From NCBI GenBank assembly GCA_030141605.1, contig JAQGDQ010000007.1, forward strand, positions 1,351,173 to 1,415,172: 64,000 nt of DNA, written 5' to 3'. The DNA is from Tubiluchus corallicola (lineage: Eukaryota > Priapulida > Priapulimorpha > Priapulimorphida > Tubiluchidae). A model generated the notes under the pieces. The model did not search any database. It was not told the origin of the DNA and saw nothing but the letters and a program-made list of their open reading frames with translations. Below are positions 38,301 through 49,930 of the stretch, in pieces; position 1 is the stretch's first letter, and each line of letters starts with the position of its first letter. The translations under genes and the position numbers were made by a program.

Positions 38301-40103
38301 CCAAGCTCAGCACTAAGCGCAGTCACACAGATCTGTTTATTTCAGTGCTACGGCCTTGCAAAAACTTTGTAGAAAAGTTTTACAGCCGTGGGATTGGGGT
38401 TGCTTCGCAACAAGTAACGCTACCAGTTAATCAGTGTCTGAAGCCAGGTGCATTCCACGATACTGTACTGTATGGTATGCTCTTGTCACTAATGTAATCA
38501 CTTGTAAATCATTGATGAAATGTTTGTTTGGCTGATTGTTCTGCATTCTTGTAAAATGATTGCATATTATGAAATAGTATTGTGTCTTTGGTGAAAACTG
38601 GTTTCTAACTACATACTTATTTATGATGGTGTGCATGTGTGTATGTGTGTGAGTGCAAGTATGTGTGCTAGCATGTGTGTACATGTGTTGAAATAAAACT
38701 AATAGTTAATATTAGTACTCAGTAACAAACAACTATTTGTTTATTTACAAGATTCTGTTTTAGTAACACACCATAAGAAGTTATTGTCAAATCTGCAAAA
38801 GTCAATGTGGCCCAGTTAAAAAGCAACAACATAGTGAAGGGGTTTGGGGCAGCGATAACTTGCAGTAGACTGCAACAACACATGCAGTCGCAAAAGTGCG
38901 ACGTTGAAAAAGACTTGTATACCATACAGCCATATAACATAGCTACTTTCAAAGTTCTGCTTTTTGTGGACTTCAAATTTGCTTTTATAAGGTTAAAATA
39001 TGGCATTAAGACCAAAAGGAAAAACTCCTTCAAATCACGTATATTTTTTTCAGTATGACCTATAAGCAAAGCAATTTTGTTTTTTATTTGATTCGACACT
39101 GCTTGTGATTCGACTCTTTTGGGCTCTGCCAACAATGTTTTATCTCTACTAAAATGAAAGGTTCAGTATCGGCTTCATTAGGCAAAATAAAGGTTCTTTC
39201 TATCACTAGTCTATTTAATTTAAATAAAAATAAATTAATTGCTTATGCAAAATGAAATTTCATGCATTCATAAATTGGGAATTGAGAACTATTTGTTATT
39301 TATTGAGAATTATGAGTAAATTTTATTAATCTCATTCTTGATGTTTGAGACAAGTTGAGACGCTTACTTAATTCATTGCAAAAGTAGAATTTGCAGCTGA
39401 TTCAGAGTGAATAGTTTTAAAATGAAAAAGATTGTGTATTACATTTTTTGAAATTTTATTATGAGAACTCTAAGTCATTATTACCTATTAATTATTCGGG
39501 CCACAAGATATTTATTTTACTTTTGCTACCAGTCTACTTTTTTTAGTTGAACCACGTATGTAACAGTACATGTGTGTGTATGTTCTAAAATAAATGATGT
39601 TAATAATAATAATAATAATAATAATAACAATAATAATAATCTCTACCAATAAATCGATAAAATGTTATATCTTTGTTTTAATGCTGGCCATTATTTAACT
39701 TTTCAATAAATTTAGATATTTGACCTTAATCAGTATAAATTAATTGAATCAGTGGTACATCTTTCCTGTTTTTTATGCAGCTAAGGGATTATCAAGGAGA
39801 GACTTGTTAATGAGAGAAGTTGCACACTTTCTTTGCCGTGGCTTCGTTCAGTATTTGCAATCAATTGATCACAGCTACAAAATGTTGGAGATCGAACAGG
39901 GCAAGGAAATGTCTGACAAACTGGGAGATACAGGAAATTATTATGGCAGTAATACAAAAACTATCTATGATGATTATGTAGGTAAAACTGAAGCGTGGAG
40001 GACAGCCTTAAGGCATGTATGTACTTTAGTTCAAATTGATTCTCTTATTATTCCTGGTGCTGAAAACCAAACTCTCTCTGTTCATAATGTTACTTTATTG
40101 TAA
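32352..40103 (+). CDS. BBS12: BBS12, chaperonin-like ciliary protein; nine exons, first coding exon not found
   Basis: BBS12 is a group II chaperonin-like protein. With BBS6 and BBS10 it forms a complex that helps assemble the BBSome used in ciliary membrane traffic. Exons are 32352-32430, 32528-32653, 33711-34834, 35004-35148, 35478-35618, 35901-36068, 36189-36287, 36929-37091 and 39781-40103. They give about 788 codons plus a TAA stop, all junctions in frame. Blocks matching human BBS12 in order are D..CH...CPAQLLE, LLN.AVQA...Y...TTTLLF...W, SRHF, GLSH...MKL, RV.TC.IAGLP, LVGGS..E...H.G, LPGGGQAE, and the C-terminal Y.D...K.EAWR.AL....L.Q.DS.II.G. The large exon 33711-34834 holds a Ser/Asn-rich insertion of low conservation, as in other BBS12 proteins. 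The first exon carries an odd base, so a 5' coding exon of perhaps 20-40 codons is missing. Confidence 0.93.
32705..33177. mobile_element. GGATCC-rich TIR element in BBS12 intron
   Basis: The left end AGGATGTACCGGATCC and right end GGATCCGATGTATCCCTA are imperfect inverted repeats bounding about 473 bp in the intron between exons 32528-32653 and 33711-34834. The subterminal regions repeat GGATCCG-like motifs. The interior is noncoding. The flanks do not give a clean target-site duplication. It resembles hAT-type MITEs. Confidence 0.6.
38630..38690. repeat. TG-rich microsatellite
   Basis: Interrupted TGTG/TATG repeats in the last BBS12 intron. Confidence 0.75.
39600..39640. repeat. (AAT)n microsatellite
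   Basis: About 13 AAT units with one AAC interruption, in the last BBS12 intron. Confidence 0.9.
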
Positions 40104-40341
40104 AATGTATAAGAGTATTAAAACAGTTCAGACAGGTTAACAAAAGCCACTTAATGTTCCTAGAAAAATGCAAAATATTACTATTTATTAAAGCAGCACT
40201 GAAGGCATGTTTAATCTTAAGTTCAAATCATAGATTTGTTTGCACCTACTTCAATGTGCGATAGATGGAAAAGATATTAGTAATGAGGTATAGCATACAA
40301 AACGTTTAGCTAAAGTCACTTATATATCGTACTGTGTAAGC

Positions 40342-40347
40342 AATAAA
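40342..40347 (+). terminator. Candidate BBS12 polyadenylation signal AATAAA
   Basis: A canonical AATAAA lies 239 nt after the BBS12 stop codon. It is the first exact hexamer downstream. In AT-rich DNA chance occurrences are common, so this is only a candidate. Confidence 0.4.
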
Positions 40348-40694
40348 CTGACAAACTTTTAGTTTGACAAATTAGTTTGACCATTTAAACAGTGAAACTG
40401 ACAAAATTTCTGATCATTCCTGCTTTTTGAATGTCTTACCACCAGGTGCTTTATGTCACTTAAATTATGCTTCTGACAAGTGCGAGTTTGTCCACGTGTA
40501 TGTTTCCCGAAGGATAAAATTAGTTTGAACCTATAACAAAGCCTGTCCATTGTAGGAGGTGTAACCATAAAATTTATCCTCCGCAAGAAAAAAATTGTAG
40601 GAGAACAGTAGATTTTTAGATGTGATCAACGGAAAAATAACTGTGCACCGAGGCAGCATTACACTTCCTTGCACAGAATAGAAATTTACGTCGT

Positions 40695-40859
40695 ACATTA
40701 AGTCAGTACACCTGGTCTACTCAGTCTCAAAACTGTCATCGGTAAAGTGCAGAGAACCACAGAATAGTAATATACAATGTAAATTTCTATTCTGTGGTTC
40801 TCTGCACTCTACCGATGACAGTTTTGAGCCTGAGCAGACCAGGTGTACTGACTTAATGT
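40695..40859. repeat. Near-perfect 73-bp-arm hairpin with 19-bp loop
   Basis: Arm 40695-40767 is the inverted copy of 40787-40859 with only about three mismatches, separated by a 19-nt AT-rich loop. The loop-proximal motif CAGAATAGAAATTTAC also appears upstream at about 40673. The hairpin sits in the intergenic space after BBS12. It could be a small foldback MITE or a transcribed hairpin. There is no coding potential. Confidence 0.85.
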
Positions 40860-40910
40860 CAGGTTTGAAAGGAAAAGAAGACTGATACTCACTGCTCTTT
40901 TCTTTGGCTT

Positions 40911-41110
40911 TGTGTTGAGTAGTAGATGTGGGTAGCCACTAAAATTACTATCATTGCATTCATTTGCAGAAATGCCATGAGGTATGTTAGTCCTAAATAA
41001 AGCATGTTTGTTGTGTTGAGTAGTAGATGTGGGTAGCCACTAAAATTGCTATCAATACATTCATTTGCAGAAATGCCATGAGGCATGTTTGTCCTAAATA
41101 AAGCATGTTT
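40911..41110. repeat. Two-copy 101-bp tandem duplication
   Basis: Units 40911-41011 and 41012-41110 match almost throughout (shared blocks TGTGTTGAGTAGTAGATGTG, CATTCATTTGCAGAAATGCC and CCTAAATAAAGCATGTTTG). There are only a few substitutions and a small length difference. The apparent minus-strand open frame here is a by-product. Confidence 0.9.
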
Positions 41111-42044
41111 GAGAAATTGCAGGCTCAAATAAGTTAGTATGGGTTTATCTAAAATGTTTTTGTGAGTCACAACTTACAATAGTAATATTAAAACAATTAT
41201 GATCATTGCAAAATTGGTCAGTAACTTCTGATCTAGGTAAAATATAGTTTTCATAAATTTAACCAGAAATGTTAATTATAATCTCTATTTGCTGTGCATT
41301 TTTAACCCAGAAAGTTGTGAATAGCATTCTATTTTTAGATCATAGATTTGATCAGGAGTATACACTGTATTATTGTTTATACAGCCAGTAATGGAACACC
41401 ATACAGGACTCCTATAGTTTCGGTACAACTGTAGTTTAGTAAATAAATTGCTTGCCTTCTTATTTGATATATTCCAAGATTATTTTTGGTCATCTGTGGT
41501 GTTTGTAATGCTGTGATGTAATTTGTGTAAAATTGTGTGACTTACCACATGTGTGTGCAAATTGTTAAATGCACCAGAGATTCCAGTTACCTCACCGACA
41601 AAACTAAAGCAACTTATTTTTGCCTGTACAAAGCTTTTAATCAATTTTTAAATATAAGATGGTTATCACAAATGTCTAAACTATATTTTGACATCTAATC
41701 ATATTTTGTCTTCAGCGTTTAATAAACTTAGAGGTAATATTTATTTAATTTTTCAAATTAATTAAGTGTACAGCAATAATGGTTAATGACTTTTATAATT
41801 TAAATAAAGTTTCACACTGCAACAAAATAATAAAAGAATTATCATGAAATTTTTGTGTTTGATTTTAGTAATGCTGTATTAACCTAGTAACATTTATGTT
41901 TAAAATGAATTTCTTTGTTATATTAGCTTTTATGCAGATGTGTTTCAACATTAAATCAAACCAATTTGCTAAAACTGTAATTGGGCAGAAAAGACAACGC
42001 AATGCTGCAGGCAGTCTAATAGACAGGCCTATTTAATGTAATTT
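41111..42044. other. Intergenic stretch between BBS12 and PTX-A
   Basis: AT-rich sequence with no coding signal, RNA gene or recognisable element. The genes on either side are convergent (BBS12 on plus, PTX-A on minus), so this should hold only 3' flanking sequence. Confidence 0.5.
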
Positions 42045-42050
42045 TTTATT
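42045..42050 (-). terminator. Candidate PTX-A polyadenylation signal AATAAA
   Basis: On the minus strand an exact AATAAA lies 84 nt past the TAA/TAG-bounded end of the PTX-A coding region at 42134. The distance is typical for animal 3' UTRs. Confidence 0.5.
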
Positions 42051-42133
42051 GAGGAAAAACTTATCAGTCCCAACCTACCTATCGAGATTTTTATTCTTGC
42101 ATTCGTACTTTTCTGTATAGCTACTGTAGCACC

Positions 42134-45100
42134 TTAATGGTAATGCTTTTTCATTGAAATGACACTTTTGAATAGTTTTGCAATGCGGGCCAAGAATTCA
42201 TAGATATGCTGTAAAATTTCAAAGGCATCACAGATTAAGGAAGCAGTTTGTTGTGCAAAGTTGATCAGAAAGTTGATTAAAGTTTCAAGTTGTTCTTCTG
42301 TTAAAGTGCATCTTTCCGTAAACACTGCACTAGGACAAGTTGACGCGGTTTCCTGTACGCTGACTGTCTCCATTGTTATATCACCCCATGTGAACAGAGT
42401 GCCGGTATTTGAACAACTCGTGCTCATTGCTTCTGAAATGAGGATTTTGGAAAATTTTCAATTACATTTGCTATTACCTAAAGTATAAATTCTTATATGA
42501 TATTCTATTCTAATTAAATGCACATCGTTCACTTCCCACAGTTCTACTTGCAGCTTTACTGATTATAATCTGCAGGGCCCGACTTAATTAGATAAGAGAG
42601 GCCCTTGACTGTTCTACTTGTGAGGTCCATCCCAATGCACCACCATCGATTACGACTATAGAAGGGGAAGAGTTTTAAGCACACTTTAGTGAAGCCGAGG
42701 ATGATGAATATCATAATGACACTTCTAAATACCGTAGTTAGTAAAAAAAATGCATAAATAAAAAAAAACAATGACAAAGTTTTGCAAAGATTTTAAAGAA
42801 TTATTAGGAATTTTTTAGAAAAATTAGCCTGCTAGTTTATCTTCAGGTGATACATAAACTGATATTTAAAAGTCTACTGCTCAGTTCGCTACAACTGGGG
42901 CAGAAACTGCCGTCAAACTGAAATAATAATTAGCTTGCTTCTGTCACATCACTAAAATAAATCTTCAGAAGTTATTAGAAAAGAATAATTCAGGGCGCAC
43001 CCAGAGATATTATTGAATAAAATAGAAGGCTTGTTTAGAAACTAGTGCACAATATGCATAGGAAAGACTTGTAACAGTAATAAGATAATTATACTTTACC
43101 CTTACCAGAACCGGCCCCCTCCCGGATTTAATGCCCCAGCTTCAGCTTGTCTAGTCTATAAGTAAATCCGACCCTGATAATCTGCATTTTCATATGCTAA
43201 TACTTTGATATGCCTTTCAGTTTACGACATTGTGACATGAACCGTAATGAATGCGAGCAGAATTTTTATCAATTTTGCATATCATAGTAAGAGTAATCGT
43301 TTTGTATATAAGTAAAATCTGCCACAGTAATTACAAACAGTTTGAGATAAATATAACAGCTTTACAATAAAAGAGTATCTCTTTTCCAGCTGAATAATTA
43401 GTTTATTTACCTATTACATTTTCCTCTAATTTGCTGTCAAATATCGTAATATCTGTAACACATCCTCGAAAGCTCTGTCGTTCTTCAAAGCCGCTTTCCA
43501 CATCGTCTTGGTCTTGCCCAAAAATCAGACATCCGCCTGATTGGATTGAATCTGCGCCAGCTCCAGTAAATGTACTTGTTTCTATCGTTAAATAATTAGT
43601 TAAAACTATGTACAATATGTAGCAAAAAAGACAAAATGCAAAGGCACTGCCACGCAAATATCATTGCTATAATTTGTAAGTGACAATACTTAAATGAGTT
43701 CACTTTGCAAAAACAACAGTCTATACTGAGAGAACAGAATGAATAGCTGCAGCGATCACAGGACGTGATTAAACTGAACTAGAAACACGTTATCCTAACT
43801 GGATAGTCCAATAGTTGCAAACTGTAACAATATTTTTTAATATAAATACAGGATAATTATATCTTTTGAATTAATTATTATTATCACTCTCAACTGTTTA
43901 TGTTTTTTAATCTTTAGCATACAAAATTCATTGAAATTAATTTATACATGTTACTTCATTGATTTCCAAATGTGAAAACTCAATGGCATATGTGTAGTAC
44001 GAGGTATTATTTAAGAAGCAAGAGCTAAGGAGCAAGAAGCAATAGGCGGAAATAAAATAATTATTCGTCTAGTATAATGAAAAAACTAAATGGAAGTACG
44101 TTAGCACGGACCTGTTACTCCATCCACTGTTACGCAAAACGAACCGTCCATTGACCAGCCAATGCAAACATAATGCCATTCATTGTCCCTCAGATTGGCT
44201 GCAATATCTGTAATCGTCCTGCCATTGTAAAATAACGTAACAGCGTTAACTGTGTATTAGTATTTAATAAAGTGTCATTGCAGCATTTACGTGGTAAACA
44301 TTTCTATTCTTTCACGGTTTATTTATAATTGAATTCCATTATAAACTTGACATTTCTGCGGCAAGTGTGGTAGTATGGATATTATAGGTAATTTGTTAGC
44401 GACAAGGAAACTGAAGATCATATTAGAACATGGTATGCCATTGTTGCTCTTACTGATAAAATTATTGTGCTATACTATCAAATTGCACTTATAAAAACCG
44501 ATACACCATAGAATTTCTATACCTAAGTGAAGTGTTGTTCCGACAGATCGGTTCCCGGTATTTGCGAAAAATGCGGGTTCGGTATCGGTTTTGAAGAAAA
44601 TAAAAAAATCTGTGTTGGTTTGGTATTGGTTTCGGGGAAAATAAAAAATCTGTGTCGGTTCGGATGGGTTTTTCGGGTTCGGAACAACACTAACGCTTAT
44701 ACATATTTCAACAAAAACTGTGAAGGTCTCTCGTTGCGTAATTACTTGATAGCATTAGCAGCAAGATGTTTAGACATGGACAGGTAAACATCTCCAGTTT
44801 TGAAAGATATTTCCAATTTTCCACTTGTGAACACAAATGTTAATAATCTGCATTTATAGCTGATCTAAACAATAATCAATGATCGGTTAATCGGTATCGG
44901 TTTTGAGGAAATCATTATCTACTTTCAAAGAAAATCAATAATATATCGATTCGATACTGGTTTTGAGAAAAATAGGTATCGGTTCGGATCGGTTTTTTCG
45001 GTTCGGAATAACACTCCATATGCCAGCAATAAGCTAGAATATAATGATGTTTCAATACATTTCTAGGTATTGTTATACTACTTTCAAATAGATCATAAAA

Positions 45101-48100
45101 TTACATAATTATAGCCCAATTTGAAAGTTAAGTTTTTCTTGGTGTACCTTTATTTTAGGCTGTACATCAACACATCATTAACGACTCATTTGCTTGAATT
45201 TCACATTTCTAAGAAAGTGTCAGAAAGAACTTTAACATTTGAAAAGTTTTGACAAACTGTGTGAGACAAAAGTATAGAAGTTTTGAGAAAAGTCTGAAAA
45301 AGATCAAAGGAAAAGTTTTATTGTGAAAGAAATAGAATCCTATGTTAGTAGTTCGTAGTATAATCTCACTGTAGTTCTCCATTGACAAATACAAGAATGT
45401 CGTTTCCTCGAACTAAGACTAAAAACTGGTTAGATGCATCAGCCGGACCAGTAGCATATGATATAAGTGCAATGTCGTCATCTTTGGCCACAGTATCACC
45501 AGTAAATGGGACATCAGTTTTCATCCACTAGAAAATTACATTTATAGTGATATTAGAGATAGCTGGCGATAGGCAATAATGCCCCACTAGTCTTTATTCA
45601 CGAGGTTATAGGTAAAATAATCGAATGCAGCATTTAAATTAAATTAATAAAACCATTACAGTCCATTTGTTCAGTCACAAAATAGATAACAGACTGTCAG
45701 TTCACTAGATTGTCAAAAAGATTCGAGATTTGTGTGATTGCATCTTAGTAAAACATTATTTGCCTTGAGATTTATGTGTAATCCCACAGTATAACATAGT
45801 AAGTGATGAGTGAGAAGCTAGCAACATTTGTTGAAAACCTATAGTCTTCATCTCTTTACCCTTCGGAACCATAGTGGACGACTATGACTAGGATAAAATC
45901 ATTTCAGCAGCCTCGGCTTACTTTATGTTCATCTGATTTTTTTACAGAAATGAGGCTTACCATGCATGTTGTCATGGCGTCCAAATCAGTAGTGATTACA
46001 TTATTTAGTTTTATATAATCTTCTGTACCACGTTCCGGAAATACAACCATAGCCTCTTCTGTAGTGTTTGTACAAGTTGGGGTCAGACCTACAACAAAAT
46101 GCCTGTAATCTGATGATTCTGATTGCACTGAGGTGACATTGTGATTGATTCGGCATGCTCATGCCCAACTGAACAATAACGAAGAACACATTGGGACCAC
46201 TGGGACACTTAATTGCAAGCACATCACCTTAATATAATATGTCACATTCAGCTACAGTTTATCTTCTAGTTAGGTCCAGTGAGTAGCACGTTACCATATG
46301 CTGTCAGACTTACGTGCTAGGACTGCCAACCCTGAGTCCCGTCCATCGATTAGATTTTTTGAATCCCGTCCGTCTCCATAGTCCATCTCCGTTTCCGTGC
46401 TAAGAATGGCTAACTAAAAGCTGTTCTTTTTAACTTCTAAATGAGTGTTCTTTCGAGGCAGATTTTTGTTTTTAGTCATAGTAGAGGTTCTGTGCTGAAG
46501 TGTGCGCAAATTAAAAGAAATTTCTAGAAAATTAACATTAAATGACATCTATTCCAAGGCTGTTGGACTCGTGGAACCCATTTCTGTAACTTTCATTTCA
46601 AGAATGACGACCGCTTTCAAAATGGCCGCCATTAGACTAGAAGAAAATCATGAAAGGTGCTTCTATAAATTTCTAGAGGCATTTTTTCTAAAAGTGGGCA
46701 ACATAGCCAGTTTTAGCAAAAACCTGTTGCTGGCTTGAAAAACTAATGGAAAATGGTAAAAAATGCAAAAAATACAATGGCTGCAAAGTTTTTGCGCACA
46801 CAATGTAAATCAAAACAAGTTCCCTGAAAATTGATATTATGAAGTGATGATGACATCTATTCCATTGAATTTGCAACCCGTTTCTGTTATTTTTGTTACA
46901 GAAATGGTCACGGTTTTCAAAATGGCTGCCATACAAAAATAAATTGTGCCGATTAATTATATTACCTGTTTCACCTAAAGATTTATTATAAAAATATAAG
47001 GCAGGTTATTTTTATTAATTCGACATTGACTCTAAATACTGCTAGACTAATAACTAATATTTAGATGTGAGCAAAAAGGAAATTTTTGCATGCCGTGTAA
47101 AAGTTATAAAAATTTCGCGGAATGCTAGAATGTCAAGGTGATTAATTTTGGATAAAAAGTCTTCCAATATGGGCGCTATTTTCAAGATGGCCAACATGGT
47201 TCGCTGGCATATAAAGATTATATTACATAAAACTCAAACCCATCAAAGTGATCAATTTTGGATATGAGGCCAGACGAAAATCATTCAATATTGCCACGAT
47301 TTCAAAATTGCTAAGAAGATGGAAGGCTGTTGCCAATTTTTTAAAGCCGTATCTTAGCTACTAGAGCTTAAGTGTTTTAAGCTTTATTTATGGCTTGCTT
47401 GACCCCTGCATGACACCAAAGTCTTCTCATCTGTTCTAATGGTTAAGATATATAGCCTCTACATGCTAGCGAGCCATCGTGCTGGTCATCTTGAAAATGG
47501 CACCCATATTGAAGAATTTTTTATCCAAAATTAGTTACCTTGACATTCTAGCATTCTGCTAAATTTATAACCTTTACACGAAATGAACAATTTTGCTGGA
47601 CTATACGTCAAGCACGTCAGCGACAGCCATTATCTTTTTTGCTCATTTCTTATTATTAGTTATTAGTCTAACAGTATTTAGAGTCACAAGGTCGGCCGTT
47701 TTGTTTTTTACTTATTGGGCTGTTTGAATGGCTTTGTATTACTTTCATACTAGTAGCAGCTATCTAGATTCGAGAAGATCCAGTTGATTGGTTTTTGTTT
47801 ATTTAATAAATCTATGATAAAACAGTTAATGTAATTGCATGATCGGCATTATTGCTTGGCAGCAATTTTGAAAACGGTAATTATCTTTGAAATGAAAATG
47901 ACAGAAATGAGTTCCTCGCGTCCAACTGGATCCTTGGAATAGCTGTCATGTTGCCTTCTTAATGTTAATTTTGTAAACATTTCTCTTAATTTACGTTGTT
48001 TGCGCAAAAACTTAGCGGCCATGTTGTTTTTTGCGTTTAGCCCTTTCCGCTAATTTTTCGAGATGGCAACAAGTTTTTCGGATTCAGTGTAGTTAAATTG

Positions 48101-49930
48101 ATAAGACTGGCTATGTTGCCCATTTATAAAAAAGCGCCTCTAATGTTCCACTTTTCTGAAAGTGAGACTAGACTATATATGCTTTTCCTAGTTACCCTTT
48201 ATATGTAAATCGCATTTAGAATTTATCCAAAATTTTACCACACTAGGCTTATTTGCGGTAAGTTTCATTTTAACGAAAATGTATAAAGCTGTAGCCCTTT
48301 AACTGCATGCAAGTCATTACACATGCAGAAAAACGTGTAACATGATAAAATGTTTAAGGACATCACAATAAGCACTGTAGATACACATTCGTGGAAATGT
48401 ATAAGCATGTGGAAGTGTATAACATTTGTGTAATCCTTATGTATTACTAAGTATATTAAATTAAGTACACTATTAAAGGGAAACATTAATATTAAACATA
48501 CTTTTGCATTTAATTTTAAATTCAACGAATTTAGCATAAAACCTTTCTTCTAAATTAAGTCTATTATACACGTACATCGACTAATGTTAAAAATATTCAC
48601 ATATTACGTGTTACGTAATTCTATCTGCGTCAGCCTGATACACGTATAGATGTGTCTACTTAATCAGGTCTACTTACTTTGAAGATCTGTCACAGAAGAT
48701 TCCACGAAGCTTTTATACTGAGTTAGATCGCTTTGTATAGAATTATATCTCGGGAAAGTGAATCTTGTAGGATCATATCGATCGGTACCTATGCAGTTAA
48801 CATAATCAAAATGTAGCTTCAGTGAAACAATACTAAAAATTGATTGATGTTTTCAAGCTGAAAAACATAACAATATTTTATCAGTCTTCCTATGACTGCA
48901 GATAACCGCTGAAAAAGCAAAAAACTCGCAGTTACCCTGGTTTACAACTTTATATTACAAAAGATAGTAACCAGAATCCGGAAGAGCCAATGGCTAGTTC
49001 GATATTACTGTTACTGAAGTAGCGTTACTATGGCTTCACACTTGGTCTGTAATCTAAAAGGGAGGCTTGCTCTAAATAAATAATACGCTAATACTTCATG
49101 ATATCAACTATCGATTATTTAAATTCATGTAATTCATGTTGTCAACAAATGAAATCGTTTATCTGCTTCTTCATGGTAATCAACACTTAAGTATATCTGT
49201 TAATATTCAAGTATTTAAGCTTGTAAAGAAATTTATATTTCTAACTAAGCTCTAATAGTTACTGTACTAGTTTACATTGATTACATAGTAACATTAATGT
49301 CTTTCTCAACATTATTCTATGTATATATTTATGCTAGTAGTCATACTGTAATGCTTCTACTGTTTGTCTATTACCTGCACTCTACTAAGTGTCACATTTC
49401 ATTGGTGAGAACATTTAGCAGTTGTTAAAAACTGTCTGTTCAAGCCATATTGCAATATTTCTTATTCAACAAAATATGTTTAAACTGTAAATGTAAAAAT
49501 TTACAGTGTGTAAATGTAAAAACTTTAAATGGCAGTAACCGCCGAAAGCCAATTATCGAAATTGAAAGTATTAGCAAATACAACCGGGCCTATTCTGTTC
49601 TACTATGTACTATACCATGTGTGGATGTAAAAATTTGCACACTGAATTTTGCTAAAGCATTTTCTGTTTATTTTATTTTCGTTTTCCAGTTTTCGTGTTT
49701 CACGTGAATGAATTTTACTGTAAATCATGTATCTCTGTGTCTCCTTCCCATTTGTTTGGTTGTTTAATTTATACCAATCGTTTATTTATTTTTGATTCAG
49801 GAAAAAACTAAATGACTTGATTTCGTCAATACTTACGTCGTGTATGAATCTTTACGGATGGATGTGCGCTTGATTCGGCAATAAAGGTCATTAAAATAAC
49901 TGCTGCAGTATTCAAAATTGTACAGCTGAA
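42134..49930 (-). CDS. PTX-A: secreted pentraxin-domain protein with helical C-terminal tail, seven exons
   Basis: Pentraxins are calcium-dependent ligand-binding lectin-fold proteins, mostly secreted and used in innate recognition. Exons in order are 49837-49930 (signal-like hydrophobic stretch ending AESSA, then a basic segment), 48678-48788, 45961-46088, 45370-45527, 44112-44218, 43411-43581 and 42134-42432. They total 1,068 nt in frame. Pentraxin hallmarks are FPERGT.DYIKL near the domain start, ISYAT, the WHYVCIGW signature, and GQDQD...GFE.RQSF, which matches the CRP calcium site. The final exon has the domain-end Trp (FTWGD), then a Cys-containing amphipathic helical tail of about 60 residues that ordinary CRP/SAP-type pentraxins lack. 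The first exon is entered at a TTTTTATGTAG acceptor, so the initiator Met is probably in a small upstream exon that I could not fix. The exon-5 donor (GTCCGT) is weak but is required by phase. Confidence 0.85.
42573..43176. mobile_element. hAT-type element, 604 bp, with perfect 8-bp target-site duplication
   Basis: The left end CAGGGCCCGACTTAATTAG and the right end (other strand CAGGGTCGGATTTACTTATAG) are imperfect inverted repeats. The flanks are identical 8-mers, ATAATCTG, at 42565-42572 and 43177-43184. The element sits in the intron between the last two exons of PTX-A. A short open frame inside shows no transposase motif, so this is a non-autonomous copy. Confidence 0.85.
44531..45015. 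mobile_element. Composite TIR element with CGGTATCGGTT subterminal repeats
   Basis: The left end AGTGTTGTTCCGA at 44531 is mirrored by GGTTCGGAACAACACT ending at 44691, and again by GGTTCGGAATAACACT ending at 45015. Motifs such as GGTATCGGTTTTGA and AAAAATCTGTG repeat several times near these ends. This could be one element with an internal duplicate end, or two nested copies. It lies in the PTX-A intron between exons 45370-45527 and 44112-44218. Confidence 0.65.
46490..48185. mobile_element. Large foldback (palindromic) element, ~1.7 kb, in a PTX-A intron
   Basis: The segment from about 46630 to 47290 recurs as an inverted copy in about 47330-48185. Paired blocks include GGGCAACATAGCCAG (about 46695 versus 48110), AGTTTTTGCGCA (about 46790 versus 48000), TTTTCAAAATGGC (about 46915 versus 47865), and TAGAATGTCAAGGT (about 47125 versus 47550). 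A third, direct partial copy lies at about 46500-46640. Arms are diverged at roughly the 70-80% level by eye. No transposase is seen. Confidence 0.75.

Larger units (their letters stand above)
37092..39780 (+). other. 2.7-kb last intron of BBS12
   Basis: This intron is much longer than its neighbours, which are mostly 70-650 bp with one of about 1 kb. It contains an open frame at 38204-38497 on the plus strand and one at 38719-39135 on the minus strand. Neither resembles a known family or BBS12, and I treat both as chance or repeat-derived. It also holds a TG-rich microsatellite at about 38630-38690 and an (AAT)n run at 39600-39640. The extra length suggests one or more undetected repeat insertions. 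Confidence 0.5.

Noticed and set aside
38204-39135. Open frames in the last BBS12 intron on both strands
   Set aside because: No family resemblance, no splice-compatible boundaries with BBS12, and they overlap simple-sequence DNA.
40889-41170. Minus-strand open frame of 93 codons
   Set aside because: It is contained in the 101-bp tandem duplication and its peptide is internally repeated. It has no other coding support.
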